DNA of 60,707 nt, from positions 1-60,707 of the forward strand of contig DOPM01000034.1 of NCBI GenBank assembly GCA_003513495.1, written 5' to 3'. Every line of letters begins with the position of its first letter. Within the stretch, counting starts at the first letter, position 1. Shown one piece after another: positions 8,456-16,268 of the stretch. The stretch is from Desulfosporosinus sp. GTDB taxonomy: Bacteria; Bacillota; Desulfitobacteriia; Desulfitobacteriales; Desulfitobacteriaceae. A program made the position numbers and the translations under genes. The notes beneath the pieces were generated by a model that was not told the DNA's origin, did not search any database, and was given only the letters and a program-made list of their open reading frames with translations.

Positions 8456-8470
8456 TGTCAAAACTCCTTT

Positions 8471-8887
8471 TTACCAATCCGCAAAGGAATTGCGCCTTTT
8501 TTCGTTAGACTTAGCAACGGCTTCGGTCCAAGTAATTCCCTTTCTAATCGCTATAAACTCCAATCCTTCATAACCGGGTTGGCAGGACTGATACTCAGGA
8601 GTCATCTTGAAAATTTTCACCTCGTTAGCTGTACAACTTTCAGCAACTAACGCATTCATCGCAGCTCTCAAACTCTTAGGATCTGTTTTTATGCGATCTT
8701 TTCTAGTGACAATTTCCTTTTTCCCTGCCTTAATCCACCTGAGGTGCGCGTGCAAGGTGCTAACATGTAAGCCCAATGATTCAGCTAAGGTCTTATTATC
8801 CCCATGACTCTTAACTGCTTTCTCGTAAGCTTCCAGCGTCGGTAGTAAGTCACGCAGTTTTTGACGACCGCTTATTGGTTTTTGCAT
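8471..8887 (-). CDS. Phage protein with HTH-like N-terminus
   Basis: 138 residues. The segment KTLAESLGLHVSTLHAHLRWIK (about residues 32-53) reads as a helix-turn-helix, and the remainder is helical with no known motif. It lies between the replication initiator and ssb. A DNA-binding role in replication or control is inferred from the HTH and position. Confidence 0.5.
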   Translation of the reverse strand: MQKPISGRQKLRDLLPTLEAYEKAVKSHGDNKTLAESLGLHVSTLHAHLRWIKAGKKEIVTRKDRIKTDPKSLRAAMNALVAESCTANEVKIFKMTPEYQSCQPGYEGLEFIAIRKGITWTEAVAKSNEKRRNSFADW

Positions 8888-8910
8888 AGCTCCCTCCTGT
8901 TCTTGAAATT

Positions 8911-9852
8911 TTACAGGTAAAATTCCTCGTACTTCCCTGGCTTTGGTGGTTCCGGAGGCTTATCTCCCGGGTCCTTATTCCGCTTTTGCGTTTTTTGGCG
9001 ATTACGCTCAGCCTCCCTAGCAAGAACATGATCGACAGTTAATATGCCAGCTTCTCTCCAGTCAGTTAAAACCTTGTTGAGATAATTTACTTTTCGGACA
9101 TCTGCATCAAGGCAGCGTCTCAGGCCTTCAATGACAACAGCGTCAGATTCTGGGCTTCCTCGAACATAAAACTCATCACACCAAGCGATGATTGAATCTG
9201 CATCGCCCTTTGGGATTAACCGCCCCCAATTCTTTTCGGCCCATACGACCGCTCGTGTTCCGAGAGCCATTGAGCGGTCGTTTTTAGTTATGGATACGAT
9301 TTTGCTTAATTCGTTCTCACGTTTAGGTGTTTGAGAGACTGTTTCCTTGGATTCGTTCGCGGTTACATGGATTTCATCATGCGCGTTATCATTGTTGTTA
9401 ATAACTGAAAGTGAAGGCGTAGGAGTAAGTGAAGGTGAAGGTTCGTTTTCCCGCGATTCCTCGCGAGTTTCCGCGCGACATTGCGAGGATGGTGGGGCAG
9501 GGAATTTGGAATCATCAACATTTCGCTTGTCTTTCCTGATATGCGTCTGGTACTTAAACCAATTATCATGAGGCACCGCCATGTATGGTCTTTCAGATAC
9601 CTCATATAATTCGATGAGTCCAATTTCGTGATACAAGCGCAAAGCTGTTTCAATGGATTCAAATGTGATTAAATCATTACAAGGAAAAACCTTGGCTTTT
9701 AGTTTTCTTGGCTTAGCCTCAGCCCTTCCCCAATCGTCAAGCGTTGTCAAAATCCACGGCCATATTAAAGCTGCTAGCGGATCCCGCTCAGCAATAGTTA
9801 TTAGACGTTCATCGATGCTTATATCACTGGTGACAAAAACCTTCCTGCCCAC
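8911..9852 (-). CDS. DnaD-type phage replication initiator
   Basis: A 313-residue protein of the phage replisome-organiser type. The N-terminal winged-helix region (about residues 1-110: DISIDERLITIAERDPLAALIWPWILTTLDDWGR and HEIGLIELYEV) binds DNA. A low-complexity Pro/Ser/Thr linker follows (about 130-190), then a helical C-terminal domain and a basic tail (RNRQKTQKRNK). The linker DNA carries iteron-like repeats, as is common for origins embedded in phage initiator genes. Upstream is the DUF3102 gene, downstream ssb and recU. Confidence 0.7.
   Translation of the reverse strand: MGRKVFVTSDISIDERLITIAERDPLAALIWPWILTTLDDWGRAEAKPRKLKAKVFPCNDLITFESIETALRLYHEIGLIELYEVSERPYMAVPHDNWFKYQTHIRKDKRNVDDSKFPAPPSSQCRAETREESRENEPSPSLTPTPSLSVINNNDNAHDEIHVTANESKETVSQTPKRENELSKIVSITKNDRSMALGTRAVVWAEKNWGRLIPKGDADSIIAWCDEFYVRGSPESDAVVIEGLRRCLDADVRKVNYLNKVLTDWREAGILTVDHVLAREAERNRQKTQKRNKDPGDKPPEPPKPGKYEEFYL
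9445..9478. repeat. Iteron-like GC-rich repeats inside initiator gene
   Basis: Three adjacent units ending in CGCGA: GTTTTCCCGCGA, TTCCTCGCGA and GTTTCCGCGCGA, in the linker-encoding part of the initiator gene. Position and spacing resemble origins embedded in phage initiator genes. Confidence 0.4.
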
Positions 9853-9889
9853 TTGTCCACCTCCTTACGACAGAATGTTTCTTCTAAGA

Positions 9890-10966
9890 TCACAACCGCT
9901 CAGACATCTTTCCGATGAGCCCAGCGACAGCCTTCTTGTACTTGTCATGAGCTTCTGAATCAGTTTCCTTGATCTCAACAAGTGTGCCTAAAAGCGACTT
10001 GAAGTCATTCACGAGTGTCTCAAAATGTACGCTAAAACGTACTCGAGCGGTACTGCCCTGCTGAGGCGACTCCTTGTCTTGAACCTTTTTCCGCAGCTCA
10101 TCGAGTTCTTTCTGGACCGCTTCCGGAATCTTTTCAACGACATCCGCTGCTGTCACTTCGATCGGCTTATCTAGTTCCTGGGTAAGTGTATCGACCAGGT
10201 TTCTAGCCTCTTTAAGCTCTGCCTGTAGCTTGGATACCATTTCATCTGAGGCACCATTTGCTTTAGCATCGCTTAATTGGCCTGATAACCGCTCAACCTC
10301 TTCCTTTGATTGCTGCCGTTCCTTCTCAAGGGCATCCTGAAGCTTTTTAACATCGGCCTGGGTATCTCGAAGGACTTTATCGGTAACACGCAAATCCGAC
10401 TCAATGTTCTGCTTCTCCTCGAGTAATTTCTGCGCCTCTTCTGCCTTTTCATCGGCTATGCGTTTGGCATTATCGGCAAGGTTTTTATCTTTAGCCCATG
10501 CGACCTCAAGCTCCATGACTTTGGCCTCGAGCTCTTGCTTTTCTTTGATGGCTTGCTGCAGCTCCCGGGTGGACATATTGTCAATATCATGGTCATGGAT
10601 AAATGCCACTCTCTCATCCTGCGGGATCCCCAGGAGCGCAACAGCTTGGGTATAACTCAAATTGGCAAGCGCTTGCGATTTTGCGTTATCGCAGAATAGT
10701 ACCATCTGGCTGGATCCGTATTCCTCAAAGATTCTTATTAAATTGCTGGCAGTACGCTGAGAATAATCAACTGATTTACTGAGCCAATCTCCCCACTCCC
10801 CATGAGGAAGCATGAGTTTTGCCTCAGCTAGCCGGCGGCCTATCTCAATACTGTTAAATAGAACTATCTTGCGAGTTTGTTCTTTAATACTGTTAATCTC
10901 AATGGCAATCATATCCGGTGTTCGATCCACGGATAGATTCTTGTCCACCATAGCGATCTCGTTCAT
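9890..10966 (-). CDS. DUF3102 family protein with long coiled coil
   Basis: 358 residues. The N-terminal third (IKEQTRKIVLFNSIEIGRRL, then GEWGDWLSKSVDYSQRTASNLIRIFEEYG, about residues 28-85) matches DUF3102, often found in phages and plasmids. A ParB-like arrangement follows, then a coiled coil (about 140-290) rich in Glu, Lys and Gln. The start has an AAGGAGG site. Partition, replication or silencing roles are possible; none is proved. One copy of the 22-bp palindromic repeat lies inside this gene. Confidence 0.68.
   Translation of the reverse strand: MNEIAMVDKNLSVDRTPDMIAIEINSIKEQTRKIVLFNSIEIGRRLAEAKLMLPHGEWGDWLSKSVDYSQRTASNLIRIFEEYGSSQMVLFCDNAKSQALANLSYTQAVALLGIPQDERVAFIHDHDIDNMSTRELQQAIKEKQELEAKVMELEVAWAKDKNLADNAKRIADEKAEEAQKLLEEKQNIESDLRVTDKVLRDTQADVKKLQDALEKERQQSKEEVERLSGQLSDAKANGASDEMVSKLQAELKEARNLVDTLTQELDKPIEVTAADVVEKIPEAVQKELDELRKKVQDKESPQQGSTARVRFSVHFETLVNDFKSLLGTLVEIKETDSEAHDKYKKAVAGLIGKMSERL
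10657..10678. repeat. 22-bp repeat with 12-bp palindrome, copy 2
   Basis: Identical to 7150-7171 but inside the DUF3102 coding sequence, where it encodes the residues around SQALANL. Retention of 22 identical bases 3.5 kb away suggests a sequence-specific binding site. Confidence 0.55.
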
Positions 10967-10984
10967 GTGCGTTCCTCCTTGCGT

Positions 10985-12538
10985 TTATGCTGGTACTGAT
11001 ACCATGACACGTTCTTTTTTCTTTTTAGGAGTTAATTTCTGGTGAGTAAATATCTTTATAAATTGATCAACGTCGCCGCATGGCGGATATGAGCAATTGT
11101 TCTTTCCGCGAGCCTGCCAGATCACTTTATTTCTAATTTCCACCGTAAAATACGGTTTGTCTGGCTCATCTATTTTCCGGATAAACAGAATATCAACTTC
11201 ACCTTTCGCATATCGAGCGCCGTAATTTCCAACACAATGATGTTGTTCCTTGCCTTCATTGATAAGCTCCCCGGTGCTTTCAGCAGCTCGTATGAATAAA
11301 CCTGAGTGCTCAAAATAATAGTTTTTCAGATGCGGTGCTCTTAACTTTATTTTTACGTTCAGAGCTTTATCCTCGTTGAGCTTAATTTGCTTTATGGTGT
11401 TCTGATGGGCCGTATATAGATTCCTTGGGAAAAGCACCATTTCTTCTTTGAGGTCCATTTCAAGCGCGATACAATCCGCAATATAATCTCTCCATGTAGT
11501 TAACGCATTGTAAAAGTTGGTAAAGCGCTTGCTATGTTTTTCAAGCTGGCCATTAAGGTAATTAAAGGATCTCCTAAGGGAAGTATGTTTCAATGTGATT
11601 AGTAAGTCGTTAAGGTGAAATTGTTGCTTTCGTAGAGCATGTATCTCGGTAGGCGAAAGATTAGATCCGTCCTTTCTAGACAATTGCATGAGCTTTAGAA
11701 ATAATGGGTCAAGTGAAACCTTAGACGCCTTAATTTCATTGAACTCTTTTTTCGAAAGTCTTAATACTTTGAATAAGTTCTTGCCTCGCCAGTTGATGGT
11801 GCTATAGGTCATTTCACCAGCCAGCTTTGCTTTAACAACGTCTTCAAATCCCAACTTAGTAAGATATTCAATGCTTGGATACTTTGAATAAAGATCAAAG
11901 AATTTGACCATATCCTGATGGTGATATAACTCCCATCCGCTCCAACTAAAGGGTGTATCCTTTACCGCTTCACTGATACTTTCCCTGGAATATTTAGTGG
12001 CTATAAATCTCTTATTGTCAGCGTTGTATTGTCCAAATAAGGAATGCACAGATTTTCGTAAATCAAACGTCCCAAATTGCATTGTTTTTGCCATTGAATA
12101 ATAGCCGTACCGCTCGAACATCAAGCACTTACCCATGGTGAAGATATACCTGGTTCGTTCTACGCAGAGAGTTTGGACACAGTAATAATTCTCTGAATAA
12201 TCACGAACAGCATAGACTCCCCGGGCAATAATAACTCCTGGATCTTTAGTAGATTTTTCGTAGTAGACAAAATACGCCTCATCAATCAATTTCTTGCGTC
12301 CAAGACCGCTTGCTTTGACGGTACATGTGCTATTGCATTCTGGGCATGTTTTTGATGAATTATGAGAGTAACCATCTGTCTTAAATACCTGCTTACAATG
12401 AGTGCAATAACCGTACTGCTGCTTCCCTTGCCGCCGGGTAAAGATATAACGGCTATGCAAAAATACCATTTCGGTGGCATATCGTAAGATGTCAGGGCTT
12501 AACCCTTCTGGAAAATGGTCCATATATTCAGTAAACAT
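10985..12538 (-). CDS. PcfJ-domain protein
   Basis: A 517-residue protein with an N-terminal zinc ribbon (CTHC ... CPEC) and a C-terminal PcfJ-like domain (GELINEGKEQHHCVGNYGARYAKGEVDILFIRK, then PYFTVEIRNK). The histidine pair and Cys of the QHHCVGNY motif are typical. The ATG at 12538 follows AGGAGG and is preferred over an upstream start overlapping the previous gene. PcfJ relatives occur in conjugative plasmids and phages next to PcfK, as here; the activity is not established. Confidence 0.78.
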   Translation of the reverse strand: MFTEYMDHFPEGLSPDILRYATEMVFLHSRYIFTRRQGKQQYGYCTHCKQVFKTDGYSHNSSKTCPECNSTCTVKASGLGRKKLIDEAYFVYYEKSTKDPGVIIARGVYAVRDYSENYYCVQTLCVERTRYIFTMGKCLMFERYGYYSMAKTMQFGTFDLRKSVHSLFGQYNADNKRFIATKYSRESISEAVKDTPFSWSGWELYHHQDMVKFFDLYSKYPSIEYLTKLGFEDVVKAKLAGEMTYSTINWRGKNLFKVLRLSKKEFNEIKASKVSLDPLFLKLMQLSRKDGSNLSPTEIHALRKQQFHLNDLLITLKHTSLRRSFNYLNGQLEKHSKRFTNFYNALTTWRDYIADCIALEMDLKEEMVLFPRNLYTAHQNTIKQIKLNEDKALNVKIKLRAPHLKNYYFEHSGLFIRAAESTGELINEGKEQHHCVGNYGARYAKGEVDILFIRKIDEPDKPYFTVEIRNKVIWQARGKNNCSYPPCGDVDQFIKIFTHQKLTPKKKKERVMVSVPA

Positions 12539-12548
12539 CAAATACCTC

Positions 12549-12956
12549 CTATGACAGCAAGTCCTCAAGCTTGATATCAAAGTCTTCGACAGGCTTTGTG
12601 GCTGTTGGTGCAGATGGAGCGGTTGGATTTACGGCCGCTTCCTTTGGAATGCTTTGTGGAGGGATATTTGAGGCGGGACCTGGAGCGGCCGCTTCAATCC
12701 CATAATATTTAAGGACAACAGTAAACCCTTCCTGATCGGTGAGCACAGCGCAATTACCGACCTTCTTTTTAGAGGCCTCCTTTCGCATTTCCTCAAGGCT
12801 TTTAGCAATGGTTTTGTCTATGGCCAGAATCTTCTCTGCACCCTGGGGATGTAATTCTAAATGCTGCAGCAGATATCCACCGACCACTTGAATGTAGGAG
12901 TTAGCTGTATTTTGAGTCATTTCAGACCGTATCTTTTCAATTGCTTTTGCCTGCAA
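12549..12956 (-). CDS. PcfK-like protein (family that includes Cas9 inhibitor AcrIIA9)
   Basis: About 135 residues from a TTG with a GAGGTGAG site. The N-terminal two thirds (AIEKIRSEM, NSYIQVVGGYLLQHLE, then KKKVGNCAVLTDQEGFTVVLKYYGI) match the PcfK-like family; the tail is a Pro/Ala-rich linker ending in an acidic peptide (DFDIKLEDLLS). Some members of this family inhibit type II-A Cas9. It is paired with the PcfJ gene, the usual arrangement. Inhibition in this phage is only a possibility. Confidence 0.6.
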   Translation of the reverse strand: MQAKAIEKIRSEMTQNTANSYIQVVGGYLLQHLELHPQGAEKILAIDKTIAKSLEEMRKEASKKKVGNCAVLTDQEGFTVVLKYYGIEAAAPGPASNIPPQSIPKEAAVNPTAPSAPTATKPVEDFDIKLEDLLS

Positions 12957-12963
12957 CGTTATC

Positions 12964-13464
12964 TCACCTCTCAAAATATTTCATTGCCTTTTCTGAGGCA
13001 TCCTTAAGCTTGATGAAGTCTTCTTCCGTCCCGCCTACGTCCGGATGCATCGTTTTGGCTAACTGTCGAAACCGCTCCTTAATGTCCTCCTGGCCGTTAG
13101 GTATTTGCTCGAAACCTAAAAATCTAATAAAGTTCGGGATCTCTACTGGAGGCGGGAGAAACTTCATCCCTGCTACCCAGGTACCCAGTTCATAGATCCC
13201 CCGTTCGACCATTCGGGCAAGATCCTCTAGAGCTAATACGACTTGTGCAAATGCATCTGAACCATATCGAAGATTAATTCCTTTAGCCTTTGCCTTATCT
13301 ATGCTGTGTTCGAAGCGGTAAAGCTCATTCTGGTACCGGAATTCGACCCAACAGCCGAATCGATCAAAGTTGTAAGTGAACTCCTTGACTCCGATCCGCT
13401 CCATGACTCGTTCAAGTTTCCGCTCGTAGGAATCAGAGTCTCCATATTGCTTCTTTGCGCCCAT
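12964..13464 (-). CDS. DnaJ-like J-domain protein
   Basis: 166 residues. The C-terminal part (IRFLGFEQIPNGQEDIKERFRQLAKTMHPDVGGTEEDFIKLKDASEKAMKYF) is a J domain with the HPD motif, a J-protein signature that stimulates Hsp70. The N-terminal half carries no recognised domain. Phage J-proteins often help remodel initiator complexes, and this one lies in the replication region. The start overlaps the next gene by one base. Confidence 0.72.
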   Translation of the reverse strand: MGAKKQYGDSDSYERKLERVMERIGVKEFTYNFDRFGCWVEFRYQNELYRFEHSIDKAKAKGINLRYGSDAFAQVVLALEDLARMVERGIYELGTWVAGMKFLPPPVEIPNFIRFLGFEQIPNGQEDIKERFRQLAKTMHPDVGGTEEDFIKLKDASEKAMKYFER

Positions 13465-13685
13465 CAGCTGCCGCCACCCTTCAGATCATCGTCATCATAT
13501 CTGTCATCCGGATGGCAGCCATCCCTGCAGTACCAATTCTTTTGCTTAGCTGCGAAGTTCTGATACCTCTGTTTCTTTTCGATCCACTTGCGTATCAGTG
13601 TGCATACAGTTCCAATCTTCATGTCCTTTGGTGGCCGTTTCTTGCCACAATGAGCACATTTGACAACATCTAAGATTTGGATCAT
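13464..13685 (-). CDS. Small zinc-binding phage protein
   Basis: About 73 residues from an ATG at 13685 (GTGGAG site). It has CAHC near the N-terminus and C-rich CRDGC near the C-terminus, with an acidic tail (DDRYDDDD). It overlaps its neighbours by one and four bases, so it belongs to the same operon. Function unknown. Confidence 0.45.
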   Translation of the reverse strand: MIQILDVVKCAHCGKKRPPKDMKIGTVCTLIRKWIEKKQRYQNFAAKQKNWYCRDGCHPDDRYDDDDLKGGGS

Positions 13686-13987
13686 TTCACTCCACATCCC
13701 ATCAAGAATTCAATTCCAGAAAAGGTTATGGTACAATTAACTTGAAATGTTTCTGTCTTGGCTTCCGTTGGCGCGGAAGCTTTTTTCGTGTCCGGAACTT
13801 CCCATGGTAATGATTCATCATTAAGAGCTGCACACATGGATTCAATGACATTACGGATCTCATTTAGCTGAGTGGTTATGTCGGCATTACAGCATATAAT
13901 GCTCCTGATAAGTCCGATAGCGTATGCTTGGAGGTTCTTCCTCCCGGCAATTTTGGCAAAGTCGATGAACCAGGCTTTACGATCCAA
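13682..13987 (-). CDS. Phage hypothetical protein
   Basis: About 101 residues if it starts at the TTG at 13987, which follows GAAGGTGGTG; an ATG at 14008 is the alternative. A helical N-terminal half (AIGLIRSIICCNADITTQLNEIRNVIESMCAALN) is followed by a beta-rich tail. It overlaps the Spo0A-like gene upstream by about 11 bp. No family recognised. Confidence 0.45.
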   Translation of the reverse strand: MDRKAWFIDFAKIAGRKNLQAYAIGLIRSIICCNADITTQLNEIRNVIESMCAALNDESLPWEVPDTKKASAPTEAKTETFQVNCTITFSGIEFLMGCGVK

Positions 13988-14345
13988 ACTTCTTGGCACC
14001 ACCTTCAACCGCCATCTTCACATTTATTGCCTCTCTCAATGTCGCCAGGAATTCACCATTTGTAAAAGGGCCGCTTCTCCTAAGCACCTGAAAAACAGTT
14101 TCATCCTTTACTCCAATTGCTCCGATTGGGTCAATTGCCGTACGAATACCTCTCTCGACTCTGCTTGGTGAGGATCCATGTTCTTTTGCAACTTCTGGAT
14201 ATAACTCAGTTGTTAACCTGTAGAGTAACTGTGGGTTTTTACGAAGATGGTTCATCGCAGATTTTATAAACTCATAGCCTCTAATGTGAGCAGGTATGTT
14301 TAGTTTCTGCAGCGCGTTAATAACTTCGAGCTCGTATTTATCCAA
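13977..14345 (-). CDS. Stand-alone Spo0A-type DNA-binding domain
   Basis: A 122-residue protein matching the C-terminal effector domain of sporulation master regulator Spo0A. LNIPAHIRGYEFIKSAMNH, LLYRLTTELYPEVAKEHGSS, PSRVERGIRTAI and a late NGEFLATLREAINVK correspond to the sigma-A-contacting and DNA-recognition helices. There is no receiver domain, so it would not need phosphorylation to bind. The TTG at 14345 has AGGAGG 7 bp upstream and is preferred over 14393. It lies mid-way in the early leftward operon. Reading or blocking host sporulation genes is the obvious hypothesis. Confidence 0.8.
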   Translation of the reverse strand: MDKYELEVINALQKLNIPAHIRGYEFIKSAMNHLRKNPQLLYRLTTELYPEVAKEHGSSPSRVERGIRTAIDPIGAIGVKDETVFQVLRRSGPFTNGEFLATLREAINVKMAVEGGAKKFGS

Positions 14346-14502
14346 TTTGTTTCCTCCTATACGTTCTGTACTTACCTGAAATACGGTGTACAATCTCTAG
14401 ACAGTCAGGACAATCTTTTGTAATAAACCAATTTGCCGGGTTAAGACCTAACTGTTTAAGATGGATTTTTTGCCTTCGAGTAGGGTTCTTGCCTTGCTTA
14501 AT
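14338..14502 (-). CDS. Small phage protein (DUF6906-like), apparent ATT start
   Basis: A 54-residue frame whose body (KQGKNPTRRQKIHLKQLGLN, then PANWFITKD and IVHRISGKYRTY) resembles a short phage family I know as DUF6906. No ATG, GTG or TTG lies in frame: a TGA stops it immediately upstream and the only plausible initiator is ATT at 14502-14500, seven bases after GGAGGG. It overlaps the start of the Spo0A-like gene. The family call is moderate; the start is inferred. Confidence 0.55.
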   Translation of the reverse strand: MKQGKNPTRRQKIHLKQLGLNPANWFITKDCPDCLEIVHRISGKYRTYRRKQIG

Positions 14503-14526
14503 TGTTCATCCCTCCATTTCGCCAGT

Positions 14527-14826
14527 TTAGGCTTGTTCCGCTTCGCAGGGCCCATTAGTACGTGAATCGGAATTTCTTGAGGAACCCCAATTTGTAGAGT
14601 CTATAAACAGTGGGGTAACAGGCCTTTGCCCTAATATACGACCATCTGAATAATCAACTATGATTTTTTCATTGGCGCGAACCGTATTACCGCTCTGCAT
14701 GATCTTTGACCAATGTTCGTGATGACGCTTCTTTTCCTGGACCAATTTATAGGCTTCAACTTCGAGCTTTACCCAATCTATTTTGAGCAACCGACGACAA
14801 AGTGCCTTCTTGATCCGCCCGATCAT
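14527..14826 (-). CDS. Phage hypothetical protein
   Basis: 99 residues, basic N-terminus (MIGRIKKALCRRLLKIDWVK) with a helical segment to about residue 45, then a mixed region. It overlaps the next gene by 4 bp (ATGA). No family recognised. Confidence 0.45.
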   Translation of the reverse strand: MIGRIKKALCRRLLKIDWVKLEVEAYKLVQEKKRHHEHWSKIMQSGNTVRANEKIIVDYSDGRILGQRPVTPLFIDSTNWGSSRNSDSRTNGPCEAEQA

Positions 14827-15059
14827 CTTCTCCCCTTCTTTCGTTTGCGCTTAGACCTCGGATAAGTCGAATACTTCTTTTCCCGCGAAAGTATCTTTGC
14901 TGGCTTTGTGCTTTTTGGGGCAAAGGTTGTTTCAGTAAGCCAATAACCTTCTTCGCCGAGATTCCAAACCGCTCCACAACGGCAAATATATTTGACTTCC
15001 CCTTCAGGAAAGCTTAAAGCATGTCCGCATATACAGGTTTTGATTGCTTGCTTTACCAT
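14823..15059 (-). CDS. Small zinc-ribbon phage protein
   Basis: 78 residues from an ATG at 15059 with a GGGAGGGG site; a longer frame reaches upstream but its N-terminus overlaps the previous gene and has no site. CICG and CRCG pairs (about residues 8-10 and 24-26) make a zinc ribbon; the last 25 residues are very basic (SKRKRKKGRR). Nucleic-acid binding is likely from composition. Confidence 0.5.
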   Translation of the reverse strand: MVKQAIKTCICGHALSFPEGEVKYICRCGAVWNLGEEGYWLTETTFAPKSTKPAKILSREKKYSTYPRSKRKRKKGRR

Positions 15060-15073
15060 CGGGTACCCCTCCC

Positions 15074-15679
15074 TTATAGTTTGACTCCCCGCTCCCTGAG
15101 CTCTTTCCGCCACCAGGCTTGCATTTCTGGTGTACAGTGCGTCAGGGCATCTTCCCACGTGGGCCAACGTCCGTGTTCTTTATAGAATTTGTACTGATAG
15201 TAAAGGCTTTGCGCTTTGTGTGGCATATCTGGTTTGTGGTCCACGCCGCACTCTTGGCAAACGTCCGGGGCGCATGGCATAAGCTTTCCTTCCTTGGCTA
15301 TATCAATTTCAATTACCTTGACGCTTGGCGTGCATTTCCCTATATCGATAAACCAGCCCTCCAAAGTTTCAACTAATTGCATCCCTGAGCCCTTCTCTCC
15401 AACAACTTCTTCCGACTTTGGGCAATTATCCTCGCTGCATTCGTCGCACTCCTCGCATGATTTGTATAAATGCATCTTTTCCCATACAACAGCTGCTATT
15501 GTCGGGATGATTTTATGTTCGTGGAATATTGAATGGTTTTTACATGCTTCAAGGACAATGGATTTCATTCCCTCATCCTTATATTCTGGTCCAAAAAGTG
15601 ATGGATTTTCCCAGAACAGGGCGCAAGGCCCTCCTTCAAATTCATAAACTAGCTTGGGGTTCTCAGTTTTCTCTTTCAA
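15074..15679 (-). CDS. Cys-rich phage protein
   Basis: 201 residues with cysteine clusters at about 75-90 (CEECDECSEDNC) and 135-145 (CAPDVCQECG), followed by a helical C-terminal region ending PEMQAWWRKELRERGVKL. Acidic overall. The cluster spacing suggests two metal sites. Family and role unknown; it is in the early operon. Confidence 0.5.
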   Translation of the reverse strand: MKEKTENPKLVYEFEGGPCALFWENPSLFGPEYKDEGMKSIVLEACKNHSIFHEHKIIPTIAAVVWEKMHLYKSCEECDECSEDNCPKSEEVVGEKGSGMQLVETLEGWFIDIGKCTPSVKVIEIDIAKEGKLMPCAPDVCQECGVDHKPDMPHKAQSLYYQYKFYKEHGRWPTWEDALTHCTPEMQAWWRKELRERGVKL

Positions 15680-15703
15680 TTTTTCCGTCCACCTCTCACA
15701 TTT

Positions 15704-15817
15704 TTAAGCAGCATTCACTTCTGCCTTGGCCTCCTCCTCAGAGTCAAAGCTTCCGGCGAATTTACCGTCAATCCAGAGCTCGACATAACCGCGCTTCTGG
15801 ACGATTTCATACGACAC
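15704..15817 (-). CDS. Small conserved phage protein, 37 aa
   Basis: A GTG frame at 15817 with AGGAGGTG upstream encodes a two-strand then helix peptide (SYEIVQKRGYVELWIDGKF, then a DSEEEAKAEVN helix), a pattern common in short Firmicute phage proteins. The strong ribosome site supports expression. Function unknown. Confidence 0.55.
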   Translation of the reverse strand: MSYEIVQKRGYVELWIDGKFAGSFDSEEEAKAEVNAA

Positions 15818-15862
15818 GCCATCACCTCCTTGATGTAGATTTACAGGGTTTTACTCTCCCTC

Positions 15863-15869
15863 TGTCGAA
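15863..15869 (+). promoter_or_regulatory. 0A-box core upstream of membrane gene
   Basis: TGTCGAA, the seven-base core of a Spo0A box, about 41 bp upstream of the start of the rightward membrane gene. A 7-mer is expected by chance several times in this window, so this alone is weak; the promoter-like position is what makes it notable. Confidence 0.25.
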
Positions 15870-15909
15870 AGAGACTTGCACAAATAATTCCGCGAAAGGA
15901 GCAAAATCA

Positions 15910-16242
15910 TTGAACGATATGGTCATTGGAGTTCTCTCCGGCATCATTGCGACTTACCTTGTCAAATGGCTGCAATATGTTTTTAAAGGAGATCAAGAAA
16001 TTACTCATTCTGATACATCAAGGAAGTATGTCGATAAGGTTAAACGGCAGTTTTATTTTTGCTTTCCCTCTGCCATATTGCTGATAATCGTTAGTAGCTA
16101 CATTCCAGCGGGGTCTTTCTTGTCTGTGTCCGTAATTTTATCCGCCGGCATTTTGTTTACCCTTTCACTGTTTGCTTTTATGTGTGCGGTAGCAGTAATC
16201 GAAGAACTTAAAAACAGCAATTCCGATAAAAAAGCCGATTAA
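15910..16242 (+). CDS. Small membrane protein (prophage cargo)
   Basis: 110 residues from a TTG at 15910 with AAAGGAG upstream. Three hydrophobic segments at about residues 4-22, 50-67 and 73-95 and a charged tail. It is the only rightward gene within the leftward early operon, the typical sign of a separately expressed lysogenic gene such as an exclusion protein. No family recognised. Confidence 0.55.
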   Translation: MNDMVIGVLSGIIATYLVKWLQYVFKGDQEITHSDTSRKYVDKVKRQFYFCFPSAILLIIVSSYIPAGSFLSVSVILSAGILFTLSLFAFMCAVAVIEELKNSNSDKKAD

Positions 16243-16268
16243 GAAATTTTTTCACCCACCCCTCTCAT

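Noticed and set aside
13069..13076. Another TGTCGAA (0A core) inside the J-domain gene, and one near 12586
   Set aside because: Inside coding sequence and only seven bases long; several are expected by chance in 60 kb.
15529..15909. Long N-terminal extension of the rightward membrane gene
   Set aside because: The extension is antisense to a real leftward Cys-rich gene and to the small 37-aa gene; the TTG at 15910 has AAAGGAG upstream.
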